Origin: Sipunculus nudus
Taxonomy: Eukaryota; Annelida; Sipuncula; Golfingiida; Sipunculidae
DNA length: 64,000 nucleotides
Direction: 5' to 3'
Assembly: GCA_026874595.1 (NCBI GenBank)
Contig: CM049307.1
Location: forward strand, 43,096,362-43,160,361
Both the position numbers and the translations under genes were made by a program. The notes beneath the pieces were generated by a model. The model did not search any database, had not been told where the DNA came from, and was given only the letters and a program-made list of their open reading frames with translations. Below are positions 1-11,996 of the stretch, piece after piece (position 1 is the stretch's first letter; every line of letters starts with the position of its first letter).

Positions 1-1064
1 GCTGATCGGCACAGCTTTAGAAATTTATGTTAAACGTTGCATGTAGATAGGTCTGGTAACTCTCCTGATAAACACCAAATTAATTCACCATTACCCATAA
101 TTAAGAGTTATGTGATAAATAAGGCAGAGCATCATTTTTTTTTATTTCAGCATATATTACCCTTCCTGTCTTGTTTATAAGTAAGACGTCTTTATATCAA
201 CCATCATCAGGTTGAGGGAATAATGAGGAGTAGGGGAAGGGGGTGGTTGATTGTCTGTCTGTATGAGACTTATGGCCAGGGCAAGATCGGGATAATAATG
301 CTCCCCTTCTATTATTGCACTTGTGAAATAAAAATGACACATTTATGTATAGAATGTATATTATCATTAATCAATTAAAGGCGACTTAGTTTGACTTCAT
401 CCAGTTTGTATTGCAGTAGTGTTTTATGGAAGCAGTTTGAGAGGTTCTCAGACCCTTCAGGTACAGGTCTCCCCCACTCCTTCCTTTCTCTCTCTCTCTT
501 TTACTATCAGTGACATGACTGCCACTGAAAACACTCATATTCAAGCTGAAAATTCCACACAGCTTTCAAACAGTAAAATTTCACAACTTGATTTATAATT
601 ATTTACTCTGTACCTAAATACAAAATACATAACATACAAGATTCCTTGAAAAATCACAGCTGAAAAGGTACAATGTAACGCCTGATGAGTGAAATGTATG
701 GGACAAGATATCTAATGTAGGATGATAATGTGGGTAGGATTTCATAACTTAAGTTTACCTATTTTCACTAAATGATGATCTGCAAACGCTAACAATGATT
801 ATACTCTACACTGTGGTATGTTTTCTAATTTAAATCACAATATAAACAATGTTTTTTACTGTGTATTGGGACAGATAAATGCATAGCCCAACTTGATTCA
901 TACAGTGGCAATCAGGAAACTGTTAATCTATTGGAATGCTAGTTTTAATCGATCAAGTTTTCAATCAAATTGGTTTAACTAATGTTCTCTTGCTAACCAA
1001 TGGTGTTTTTCATAAGCACAAAGTGAACAGGTAGTGATTGGAAAATCACAGGAACATTAATATT
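1..1064. other. 3' flank and 3' UTR of GFER
   Basis: AT-rich, with no gene recognised. Minus-strand candidate polyadenylation hexamers (ATTAAA near 942 and AATAAA near 142) could end the GFER transcript; neither is decisive. A short CT-rich stretch is near 480-505. Confidence 0.4.
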
Positions 1065-4000
1065 TTAATCACAACTTCCATCTTTCCATCCATCCCTCCA
1101 CCTCTCATCCACTTTACTGCAGTCAAACTGAGTTTTTCCAATTTTACGGCTGACATCATTGTGCAGTCTGCAAAACCACTGCGATAAATTATGGCGAGAA
1201 CTTGTGTCTGGCTGGTTAGTTTTGAGTCTGAAAAGAAAAGATAAAATGTGACAGGGATCTATGTTAAAACTCAAATTATTGGATGGGTCAGTTTAACAAA
1301 GGAGAAAATACCTAACATTCCACTGCTGGGTAAACAACTGTAAAATGAATCCTATATCACTAGCAATTATTTAATTATTATCAATTTAATTATTGTATAT
1401 TAATTGACATTTTTACACAAAATTCTCCTTTCACATAATTATAAGCACCGCTTATTTCAACAGCATCTGTTGGGTTTTCAACCGGATGGCTGACACAGAG
1501 CAAGGACCAATCAGGGAGGAGTATCTTGCATATAATGCAGACAAACTAGAAGAACTAGAAGATTTAACTAAATGTAACAAAAAGATAACCTAGCATTTAA
1601 TTAGTGGTGTGCAAATTCAAATGATTGGTTAAAATCAAAGTTTGGTTGTTTTCTTCCATAGCTGATTACATTGATTGCATTTTTACATATTTGATTATTG
1701 ACAATTACGTATGCATATGCAAAGAAGTCATATTAACCATAAAAAATATTCTTAAACTAACAGAGATAAATGAAAGATAGGACACAAAGCAGCAAACAAC
1801 TGTAAAACTGAACTTCTTGCTGTGAAAAATGTAAAACCCAAGTCCCATATAAGCACGGATGAACACAGCAGACCGGAGAGTGCTGGATCCCTACATGGCT
1901 GCTCTACCAACCATCTTGGATGTCGCCAGCTCCCGGGACCATCATAGATGAACACGGCAGTTTCGAACTTCCCAAAACCGCTGTGTTGGCCTCCCTGAGC
2001 CCCAAGGACCTTCCAAGACATTCCAGGACCAACATGGACCATCAAGGCGGTACATGGTTCACACGCCAGATAGTGCCGGATGTGAATCATGTTGATCGGG
2101 CACCTATATGGGACTTTAGCTTAATCAAACTGGCTGTTACCATGCCTTTCACTAAGTTTCAGCCTGATATTGGATGTATACAGTAGACTGAATTATATTT
2201 AGATCAAGTAAATTTCTATGCATTGGAGTTTACAGTACACTAAAGGGTACATAAAATAATTAATCAATCAATTACCATTTATTGGTTGCTTTCTTCAACC
2301 ATCAAACTTGATTTTAAAACCAATTGTGACCACTACTATTCATATTTACTTACCTGTCCCTGAGATCTTCTGCACATACATCACATGGGTAAAACTTGGA
2401 GAATAAGCCTATAAATTGTTTCATTTCTTTTTGTTCTGAATCTGTAGGTTTGTCTGGATAATAAGCAGCCATTGTGTGTAAGAATGCCCACGTGTTCTTC
2501 CCTAGTTCCTCCCGGTCTGGTGGACATTCTGGCTCAGCAGCTCCCTGAAAATGAAAAAGAAATCTCCATAAGTAGTGAATTTCAGATATTTAAAAAACAG
2601 GTAGTAGGAGTTGCATGCAAAATTGGTCTTTGACATGTACAGATGTGCTATCTTTGAAATGTACACAAAAAACTGTAGTAAGGTACAACTATTGTACCTG
2701 GAATCCCAGAAATTCCTGGTACTTCTAAGTACTCCCCAGGAATTCCTGTTGCCCTGGGAAATATGCTTGTTTTCCAGGAAATTAATAACCCTGCTGAAGG
2801 ACTACTAGTCCTGAAGTTCATGCATGGACCTGGTATGGATTTAACATCCAGACACTATTTAACATGACCCTACAATCACAATCTCCTCCACTGAAAGAGT
2901 CTTGCCTGTATTTATCCAGGGGTTGGCTTTATATTAGCAAGGTTTCATGGTTGTGATCTCTTGGTAACAAATAGGCAAAATGATTAAGCAGCTTGCTCAG
3001 CATCACCGCATGTCATTGACTTAATAGTTCCTTTCATCACATTCAACAAAACTATTTGAAGTAAACTTTAATAAGTTAATAATGTGAGTTAAATCTGTGA
3101 TTATAATAACTGCTGTAGTGAAATCTAGCTGGGATCAACAGCTTTGTTTGTGCCATTTTGATCCAAGTTACGAAATGGATATATTTCCTAGAAAGCCACA
3201 AAGGTCTTCCTGTCAGCCCAGAGTCAATGTTGTTACATTTCATTTTGACTGACAGCTAACCAGCCGGCAACAAAGCTTGGTGTCTGGCTTGTCTTTCTGA
3301 GCCTGTGGTCTATGCACACATTAGCTGCCAGTCAAAAAAGAGATGTCACAGCATTAGTTCTGTGCACTCCTTGCTGGCCTGGTATCTGTTTTTCTGGCAA
3401 ACGGATACTTGGCTACAATAAAATAGTCTTAATGTCACAAGAGGTCAGTAGAGCTGGACCTCTTCAACCTCTTATTTAATAAAAATATTCTGGAATGTGT
3501 CTTTGGAGGGGTTGGTCTTTATACCAAGTGCTACCCAATTTTGACAGCTGTCAGTGCTCTGACCAACATGGGGCAACCAAGCACAAAGGACTTCTTGTCA
3601 AGCACTACCAATGAGCCTTTTAAAGTGGTCATCATTTGACCCGATCATTGCAATAACTTCATTAATCATTCATCTAATAAACCAATGCAACAGTTTTATT
3701 GTGCAGATCAGTATTTACAAAAACTATATATTTAATAATTTTTTATATTATCACACATTTCATTTATTATATAATATATACTGAATTTTATGATTAGGCA
3801 TTTCCTCATACAATTTATATATAAGCCCATCATATTATACATCTCTTATCATTAACTACATTCTGTAACAATAGGCATTGTGTTTCCTTTTATTTACAAA
3901 TAATATATGATATGGGATTGCTGGATATTATTAGTTGAATTGTTATATTCAAGAGTAGAAGTGACACATTTTTAAAATGTATAAATAAAATCTATTTCAG

Positions 4001-7000
4001 TTGTAAATTTCTTTTCACTGTAATAAAGGATCATTTATTGTTTTTATCACTGGATGTTGTTGATTATTTTGTAATAAAGATAAACAATACTTTTTTTTTT
4101 CTAAAATTTATTTATTATTTGTTACATTGATTAATTAATACATACATAGATCTATATACTGAACAGTATAAATATTGTTGAGATATTGTGTGTGAAAGAA
4201 AATCACTGGTTGTGCTTTGGTGGCCATAATGGAATTCCAACAGGTCTGTAATCCCAAACGTCTGGTACCGATCATCCCTGTGAATCTGAGAAAGACCAAG
4301 CATGTTGACGTTGTTGTTGAAATATCACACTTGAAAGAAAATGGAAGTGGCTAAACAGCCAACAGGGTGCTGCTGGCAGTCTAGCCCACAGGCTAAACTG
4401 CCAGCAAAAGAATGCATGCTCTATTTCAAGGTCTCAGTGTGATATTGAGCTAAACTAATTAATCAATATCAAACAGCCTGCTACAAGAAAGAGGCTAAGT
4501 TCACTGTTAGATATTGCTTGGTGAGATAAGGGACACATTGGTAATCCGCAACCGTCTAATCAATTTAATAACCTTGTGGTCAAGCGAATAATATGTGGCT
4601 TCACAACGTGTGAATGATCAGCTGTGAAATAAAGTGACATGATGCTTACAGCTTCATTCTTGCTGTGTTTATCTTATGAGCACACCGTGACATGAGCATG
4701 GACACACATTATGTTAACAACTGGGGATTGCATAATTCTGTGTTCCAGTCCCAGGAACAATGACAGTACAGGTGGCCTATGATTTTGCCCGGGGCGAGTG
4801 ATCAGTGTCCGCTGGAGATGGCGTATTGTGTCCTTATTTGTCAGGTTTATTTACTCTAAGAATGTAGGTTTGAGTTAAAATCTGCTGTCTGTTGGCCACA
4901 ATAGTGAGGTGTCCGCCTTATAGAAGTTCTGCTTATGCATAACATACAGGGAATTTTGAAGGGACTTAACCATCTTGTCGGTAATAGCCAGTTGCCCACC
5001 TTAGTGAGGCGTCCGTTAGAACAGTTTTCACTGTACTTATCACATTTAGACCAGCAAAATTTGGTAAGTCAGCACTACATTGTCAACTTTTTGTCAAAAT
5101 AATAATGGAAAGTATTGAGTATCACACTGAAACTCTGAAATAGAGCATGCATTCATGTACCAGCAATCTAGCCTGTGGGCTAGACTGCCGGCAAGTTGTT
5201 TTTTCCCTGCCAGCTTTTTTAGCCTGTGGACTAAACTGCTGGCACCCTGCCAGCTGTTTAGCCACTTCCAAAGTTAAATCACCATTTGTGGTGTGGTGGC
5301 CATATTGGATTTTCAACAGGTCTGTAAATCAATAATTCTGCAGCCCTCATTGCTAACAATAATCTCTGTAAATTTGAGATAGATGAAGCATGTTGTTGTA
5401 GGAATATTGCGCAAAAGAAAATCATCCATTGTGCTGTGGTGGCCATATTGGATTAATGACAGGTCTGTAATTCAATAGGTCTGAAGCCGCCCCCCCCCCC
5501 CCCCAGGTACCAATGCTCCTTGTGAATATGAAAAAGCTCAAGCATTTTGTTGTTGCTGAGTGCTGTGTTGTCAAGGTGAAGATTTGCTAAATTAAGAATG
5601 AACTCGCATGTCTTGGTATAGCTTATATAGAAGATAGATTTGCCTGCACTGTTAGACTGCTCAGATGAGTACAAGTTCAAGCATATCAGAGTCCGACATT
5701 ATCTGCTCAAAATCTACTCGCTCTCATTGCAGGATGGTTTGCAGATGTGAAAAACTCAACATTGCAGGACACAAGGTTAATTAGTGGCAGGTTTCACACC
5801 TACAACTGCTCAAATGAGTACAAGCCCAAGTGAAGGGTTTGCTGCATGTGTACAACTTGGGTAATTAGGCGTTGTCACACCTGCAGAAACCGATGATGCA
5901 TTCATAATTAGTCAGGACCATGAGTAATTACATGAGCCATAATCAGTTCTTCCTATTGAATAAATATCATTTTTATAATTCCAGATTTTCTAAATTACGG
6001 ATAAATGGGCATAATTTCGGTTCTCCACTTTAAATTAAGGATAAACGATCTTACCAATAAACAGTGTTCAGATGAACGGCACTCCACTGTACAACTATAG
6101 AACGCAGGCTTCAGCAAAACAAACATAGGATAAATCTGCTGCTTGCATCTCATGAAGAAACATTCACGCTTAAGCCCTAGGAAGTATAATTATGTGTGTC
6201 CAGTGCAAGTAATGTTTATTTAATGGGGCTTATCCCCCACTCAGTAGACCCCACCACCAATTGTGGTGATTTATCACACAAGACAAGCTGGCCCACTGGG
6301 GAGGCACTACTTCTTTGGCTCCCCTCACACAGAAGTGTCTCTGCTGACCTGGTCACCAGCTACCAGTGTTAGATAAATAAAGATGGCCTTAGCTAGCAGA
6401 TGTTTTTTGGGCTTTGAGCTCAGTTGCCTTGTACTTATATTTCTATAACAGGAAGTATTTACTGATGAAAGCATACAATTGACATAATGGTGTGAAGCAT
6501 GTAGTTGGCTGCAAAGATAACAGGGTCCAAGTTTTAGAACTGATGCATGTTTTTTTTTTCATAATACATGCATGTAAAATGTTGACGTGTGCCTATATTT
6601 TAATAATTGAAGTTTTCTTTTTTATTTTGATTTTACTCCCAGTTCCTACTGTTGTACTAGCTGTATAGCAAGCAAGTACCTAAGGCCACCCTGAAAAAAT
6701 ATGTTTGTTCTGGATAACCCTACCTACCTCCTTAAAAAGGCCCTACTTTAACAAATTAAGATGATTCTGAATTTCAAATGTTTTACTGTAGAGTTGAATC
6801 TAATCTCATTCTGAATATGCTTAAAAAATTCATAATGTTAACATTCAAAGTGAAAATTGATACAGATGTTTAAAGTTTATTCGGGAAATAACAGAGGTTA
6901 TTGTTATGTGTGTATGTCTGAAAGTTACTGTCCAAGTAAATCTGAGGTTATTCATGAATGCAGTGTGAAATCACAAGATCTAAATCTAAAACTGACTGTA

Positions 7001-9980
7001 AGGGGAAAAACTCCAGCTAAAATAAAAAGAAATTATTTTCCTAAGTACCTACCCATATTTTTTAATGCATGTTACCCCAAACACATATTATTCTTAAAGG
7101 CCAAACACTCACACCCCTGGTTTGCCTGGCAGAATCTACCCTGTATACTCTGTGAAGAAATCTGGTAATTAGCCACACCTCAATATTATCTAATCAAGTG
7201 ATCACCCTGCTGTGTCACTGGTGTCCAGTGCTCTCCTGCCTGAACTCTAGCACTGGACAGCAGGAAATCTGTGCATCCATAGCTAAGCCAGTTTCCAGTG
7301 CTTACAGTGCTTACACAGCTTAAGCTGGGATCTGAGGCAATTTTTGTGAGTTGGTTCAGACTTGCAAGGAATATTCTCTGTCTGTCAGAAAACTTTCACT
7401 AACGGTTGAACGCGGACATTTTATTATACTATTTATTATACAACCAACTGATTTTACATATTTTTAGCACCAGTGTGTGATGAATGAAATAATATATATT
7501 TAAATATATAAAATAAGTGATACAGCCATGTTAGTCTGTAGTTGAAGTGAAGGTAAAGATAAAGAGTAAGACCTTTTAGACAAACTAACTAGTTTATTAA
7601 CACACAAGCTTCTGAAGCACACACGCTTCTTTGTCAGGTGGTAATTCAACCAATATCTTTCTCCTTCTGACACACACAGACCCATACTTTCTCTCTCTCT
7701 GACTCACTCTCACTCTCTCTTTCTCAGGGACCTATACCAAAATTGTGCATACATACATTTCCAACATTGTAATCTCTTATCAACTATTACAGATACTATT
7801 GAAAATTACAATGTACTGAAACATGCAGATTTACTGTTTTGTATTTTTACTACTAAAACTGGTTGTCAGTCTAATCTTCTGGCAAATAATAAGTCCATGC
7901 GTTAAATTTTCCTGAAGTAACAACAGTAAGTCATTTTAACAAACCTATTTTCCACAGGTCTGTGTAATTTTAGAAATGTATCACTTTCAATTTATGATAC
8001 ATGTAAGAAAGTTAAACATTAATATTTAAATTTGAGTGTAACTGAAATGCTCAGTAATATAATGTATGCTAATATGTAATGCACACATTCAGAAGTTTGT
8101 AAAGATATCTGTATTCCTATCCTGCATGTGTACTATTAATCTATACAGAATACTTTCTGACCATCTGTTACAAATCTGTGTTAAAAAAAGGCATGAATTT
8201 AAGACACTGCATGCACTAAGGCAACTCATGGTCACATTCATGGCTTTCTTTTAACAAATCATGCCTAGACATTTAACATTTATTTCAGCCAAAACTGCTC
8301 TGATGAAGGTTCTTTTAAGGCCTATAGTTTGATCTAAGTTATGTATGCAGTGATTACTGTAACCTTTAGATGAATTTGCTTGAAAACAGCAAACGATCCC
8401 TGCATACAGTTCCTCCTGTCTTATTTTCCCATGTACAGATAAAGATGAACAAGATGATCTTATTTTTAGAAGTGTTTCAAATTTCATGAAACAGATATTT
8501 ATAGATTGTTCATATTTAATAAGAAATAACAGGCTAAAAATAGGCAATCAGATGTTAGTCAGTATTGTAATTGTATGCAGTTGAACAATAACAACATTGC
8601 TGCTTTTGAACATAGTAAATTAATGATTTTGAGGTACTTCTGAATTTTATACTGACTCACATGATGGACGGCTGTAAAATTAAAGTTTCCTGTTTATCTT
8701 AGCTCTGACTCTGCATAAATGTCTGTATGCAGGATTTTCTGTCCTATTGTAATTCTTTACTGCCTGTAGTTTAGCTTTTAAATGTTCACGTTGCATTTGG
8801 ATCCTTCTTTTAGCTTCTTCCCATTCCAAGTAATTCTGGACTTTTTGTTCTTTTGTGAGCTGTTTGTATTCCTCAATCAAATTAACAAACAGATTGGTTG
8901 ACTCCTTGAAACTCATTTTTTTTCTCGCACAGTTCTCCTCTTTTTTGTGTACAAAATAAAGTGTTGCATGTTTTGGGACACCCCTGCAAAGCTTCTTAGT
9001 ACCTGAGCCTCAAGATTATCACAAAAAAACATGATATCCTATATAAAGTCTTTCACGTTTGATTGCAGTTTTTTTTACAGTATGAGACATCATTTGTTAG
9101 CACTACTGACACTCATATATACATGTGAAGGCCTATGATGAGAACAAAATATGTGCAAATTTGCAAGATTATGATATACATATAAATAATTAAATCTAGG
9201 TGGCATTATTAAATTTTGTTTTAGAGAGAAGACTGAATTAACAGTTGAGTATTCTTGTATATTCGGTAGTATTAGTTTTAGGGGAGACTGCACCATTTAG
9301 TGTATTTTCATGTAAGTTATACTCTACTGTCATCATAACTCATGGATTTTTTTCACTAAAACTGAACATATTATAAGTTATATAAGCTATATGGAAGACA
9401 AGTCTTCTAAGATGTTTTTAACTACTTTATCAATTCTGTCCTAAGATCTTATATTCACAAGAGTCATCTCTGACAGGTCTATCTAAACACCGAAAAGTAC
9501 CAAAAAGTACCAAAAAGTTACCAAAAAGTAACTGAAAAGACTTTAAATGTTATTTTAATTAATGTTAACACTAAAAATAACCAAAAATTAGGTTCAGACT
9601 AGCTGTCAGTCAAGTAAGCAAATTGTGTGCTCTTTTTTACCCTGTATAGGGGATGATGAAAAATGACTAAAAAGCACCATAAAGTGACAAAATGTTATCA
9701 AATTTATACTTTTTGGTTATATTTAGTGTTTACATTAATTAAAAGGTGCTTTTAAAGTCTTTTCAGTTACTTTTTGGTAAATTTTCGGTATTTTTCTGTA
9801 CTTTTCTGTAACTTTTCAGTGTTTAGAAAGAAATGAAATGACTGGATGAAAATTGAAAAAAAATATTGCAATCACAAAGGGGGGTGGGGGGTTGACCTAT
9901 CAAGTAGGGTTACCCCTAACAGAAATATTTTATGGATGGCTTTACAAAGGATGACATTACAATAATAGGGGTAGATTATA

Positions 9981-10042
<62 letters not shown>

Positions 10043-11779
10043 ATGAGTGGGCAAAGTAAATTATAAATAGAAACAAATCAATTTGAATTTCATATTTAGT
10101 TTGAATAGGGTATTAGTCAGTCCATTGTCAAGTACCAGTAATGTTTGTTTCTAATGTACCCTCCTCCCATCTACCTAATTGATCAATGGCGTTGACTCTG
10201 CTCCCAATTTCATTTTCCATAATGCATTTATTTATCGACTCATAGAGTAACACATCACCACAGTCTCTTTGTTTACTGGTCAGTTTTTGTTTCACAAGTG
10301 GCGGGAAGCTGTATTATCATGGAGCTGATATCACTATATGCTCACTGACCCCCAAGTTAATTTTGCAGTCCTATAATTATTCAAATCTATGTGTTGAAGC
10401 ACATCTCCCTGTAATAGAAAATGTAAAAAATGTGTATTATAAAAAGGTATTTTGATATAAAACAAATTGAAACTTGGAGGAACTACATTCAGCAAGACTA
10501 ATCACTAGTCAGGTTTCCCCAAGCCAGCACATGTAGCCTTCCACCCAGCCCTCATACACTTGCCAGGGTGACAGGGGCCCAGCTAGTCAAGTTGATAGCT
10601 GGATGAATGGGTCCCATGGGGTGGTCAATAAGATAAGCTGTCTGGATAACGACCAACCATCCCTCTCAGACTGGAGAGGGTGGGTTGCCACAGCTATATC
10701 ACTGGATAGCGCATATGTGGCGGCATGTTATTTTAACCACTGATTTTTAACTGCCACTTACATTTTCCTCTATAACATAAATCTTAAACATCATTACGTC
10801 CATCCATATACACATAACCTGGATGAGACAGTGCGCAAGTGATCCTATATTCGCACCAAAGCTCGCGTTCTATAGTTGCTCCCAGAGTTTATTTCTTTTT
10901 TACTTTGGCAGAACTACAGAAACTGGGCTTCAGCCTACCACCAGTACCTTATGCACAACGGGTGTCGCATAATAAATTGTTTCCTGAAAAAGGCCGATAC
11001 ATATTATTTTCCTGAGAATTCCTGTATTTAATTTTGCTCATAACTGGAGTTTATTATATTAGAGGAGGAGGGGTCCCGGGAACCTGGGTTCCCCGTCTTA
11101 ACAGGGGGGTAGGGGCAGAGCCCCCACCTATAGCTTAATTTTCCTGTTCAAATAGTAAATGGTTTCCCATTTTCGCGATGGATGGCGCTTCATCGCAGAT
11201 ATAAATGAACAAAACTGGCTCCAGCAGGTATCTCGTCTTCACGGCTGATTTAGTAGCGTGTAGGGCTCCTAGTCTACAGGTCGTAGGTTTGATTCCCGAT
11301 TCAGGCGACTTCTGATGCTTAGTAGTTGTTTATGTTAGAAGAGTTGAGTGTAGGGACATCTACAGGGTAGGCGTTAAAATAGGGAATGCGAGGCGACAGT
11401 TTTATTTATATTTTCCTAAATAGAAGCTAAGCCCACGTTCTATAGTGGCTCCTTTACTTTCCACAATGCTGACTGAAATCTTAACACACTCCTATGGTTT
11501 ATGCATCTACAGACCTAGGTAGCTGTGAGCAGGTGGGGGGGGGGGGTTGACCTTCATAACGTTGCCAACGTCATCTCATCATATTATCGCTCATTACAAT
11601 ATTTTCTTGCAATTTTTAAATCTTTTCCACAATCCTACCTTATTATTTGTCGATTGATTATCACTTTTGTGCAGTCTAAACAGTTTATTAAAGTCTGTAC
11701 ATGCTCGACAGGGTTTTTGTCCCGGTCTGGCTCTGGGTGATGAAAAGTCGTGATCATCTTCTTCCATGGGCGCCGCCAT
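1065..11779 (-). CDS. GFER: FAD-linked sulfhydryl oxidase ALR (Erv1 family), 3 coding exons
   Basis: Coding exons are 11779-11639, 2544-2354 and 1227-1065 (stop TAA at 1065-1067). All junctions are GT-AG and the phases (0, then 2) join into 164 residues. The enzyme reoxidises the Mia40 import receptor in the mitochondrial intermembrane space and passes electrons to cytochrome c through FAD. Visible landmarks: an N-terminal CRAC shuttle disulfide (C24/C27), CPPDREELG at 54-62, the active-site CDVC (C101/C104) after LFSKFYP, the FAD-binding [10 protein letters not shown] (133-142), and the near-invariant tail [19 protein letters not shown]. Length and motif order match the long ALR form of animals. 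I chose the ATG at 11779 because the open frame upstream starts only at a TTG. Intron 1 is 9.1 kb and intron 2 is 1.1 kb; both are filled with repeats. It is divergently paired with the gene starting at 11997. Confidence 0.95.
1602..2335. mobile_element. hAT-like inverted-repeat element in GFER intron 2
   Basis: The left end TAGTGGTGTGCAAATT is matched by the reverse complement of the right end (TAGTGGTCACAATT), and homology continues for about 60 bp (GGTTAAAATCAA versus GGTTTTAAAATCAA). Starting with TAG-GGTGTGC is typical of hAT termini. No clean 8-bp duplication remains and no transposase is visible. The centre (about 1,790-2,120) is much richer in GC than its surroundings. Confidence 0.45.
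2545..4189. other. GFER intron 1, proximal part, no gene seen
   Basis: Mostly AT-rich, with short palindromic fragments around 2,690-2,790 built on CCAGGAATTCC-like motifs. A very AT-rich stretch runs from 3,700 to 4,100. I see no coding signal. Confidence 0.4.
4190..5500. repeat. Composite inverted and direct repeat in GFER intron 1
   Basis: The segment 4,340-4,447 (AAGTGGCTAAACAGCC through AGAATGCATGCTCTATTTC) recurs inverted at about 5,115-5,268. A second motif (TGGTGGCCAT..GG followed by CAACAGGTCTGTAAT) recurs in direct orientation near 4,218, 5,296 and 5,437. The arms enclose about 670 bp of unrelated DNA, so this looks like a foldback element inside a direct repeat. A poly-C run of about 17 bases starts near 5,488. 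Confidence 0.6.
8680..8983 (-). CDS. HMG-box-like open segment inside GFER intron 1
   Basis: A 78-codon open frame from the ATG at 8916 to the TAA at 8680 stays open upstream to a possible acceptor (TTTGCAG) ending at 8984, which would add about 22 residues. The translation is basic and helical. It reads like a loose HMG box: [13 protein letters not shown], then [21 protein letters not shown], then [10 protein letters not shown]. The Pro-Lys start, the aromatic pair and the EEYK-LT-EQK core fit the HMG-box pattern, but the usual second Trp is shifted. It lies on the GFER strand in its first intron. It may be a nested gene, a retrocopy fragment or an orphan exon; no partner exon was found. Confidence 0.3.
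9484..9825. mobile_element. Foldback (MITE-like) element
   Basis: The left arm TAAACACCGAAAAGTACC is mirrored by the right arm, which reads TAAACACTGAAAAGTTAC on the other strand. The arms stay similar for about 120 bp, including a shared AAGTAACTGAAAAGACTTTA. The centre is short and non-coding. The ends fit a TA-flanked family. Confidence 0.7.
9984..10039. repeat. (AT)n microsatellite, about 28 units
   Basis: Uninterrupted AT dinucleotides inside GFER intron 1. Confidence 0.95.
11240..11420 (+). mobile_element. tRNA-derived SINE-like sequence
   Basis: A good Pol III box B (GGTTTGATTCC) is at 11286-11296. It follows an anticodon-arm-like CCTAGTCTACAGG and a weak box A around 11251-11265. 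The downstream body shows no gene. It lies in GFER intron 1, 220 bp from exon 1. Confidence 0.5.
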
Positions 11780-11996
11780 ATTTGTAAACAAAGTACCGTA
11801 AAGACCCGTCTTGATTATAATTTCTGAATTAAATATTGTGTTTTAATTTCAAATACATTGTCACAGACATGAATAATGTTAATTATATAATAATCGGTTA
11901 ACATATACTTCGATTCTGTACTATAGTACTGCAGTACTATATGTATATATTTTTTCCTTGCGGTAGTGCCCTTGACCTTGACATTGACTTGGAAAC
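11780..11996. promoter_or_regulatory. Putative bidirectional promoter between GFER and the NDUFA3-like gene
   Basis: Only 217 bp separate the two divergent start codons, so both 5' ends must lie here. A perfect ERR/NR5A-type site (TGACCTTGA, the complement of TCAAGGTCA) is at 11973-11981, 16 bp before the plus-strand ATG. A forkhead-type TGTAAACA is at 11783-11790, just upstream of the minus-strand ATG. That ATG sits in ATATGGCGGCG, which resembles a YY1-type initiator context. No strong TATA box is placed for either direction. Use of these sites is inference. Confidence 0.6.

Noticed and set aside
6857-7168. 103-codon plus-strand ORF
   Set aside because: No recognisable domain, no splice context, and a length expected by chance in intronic AT-rich DNA.
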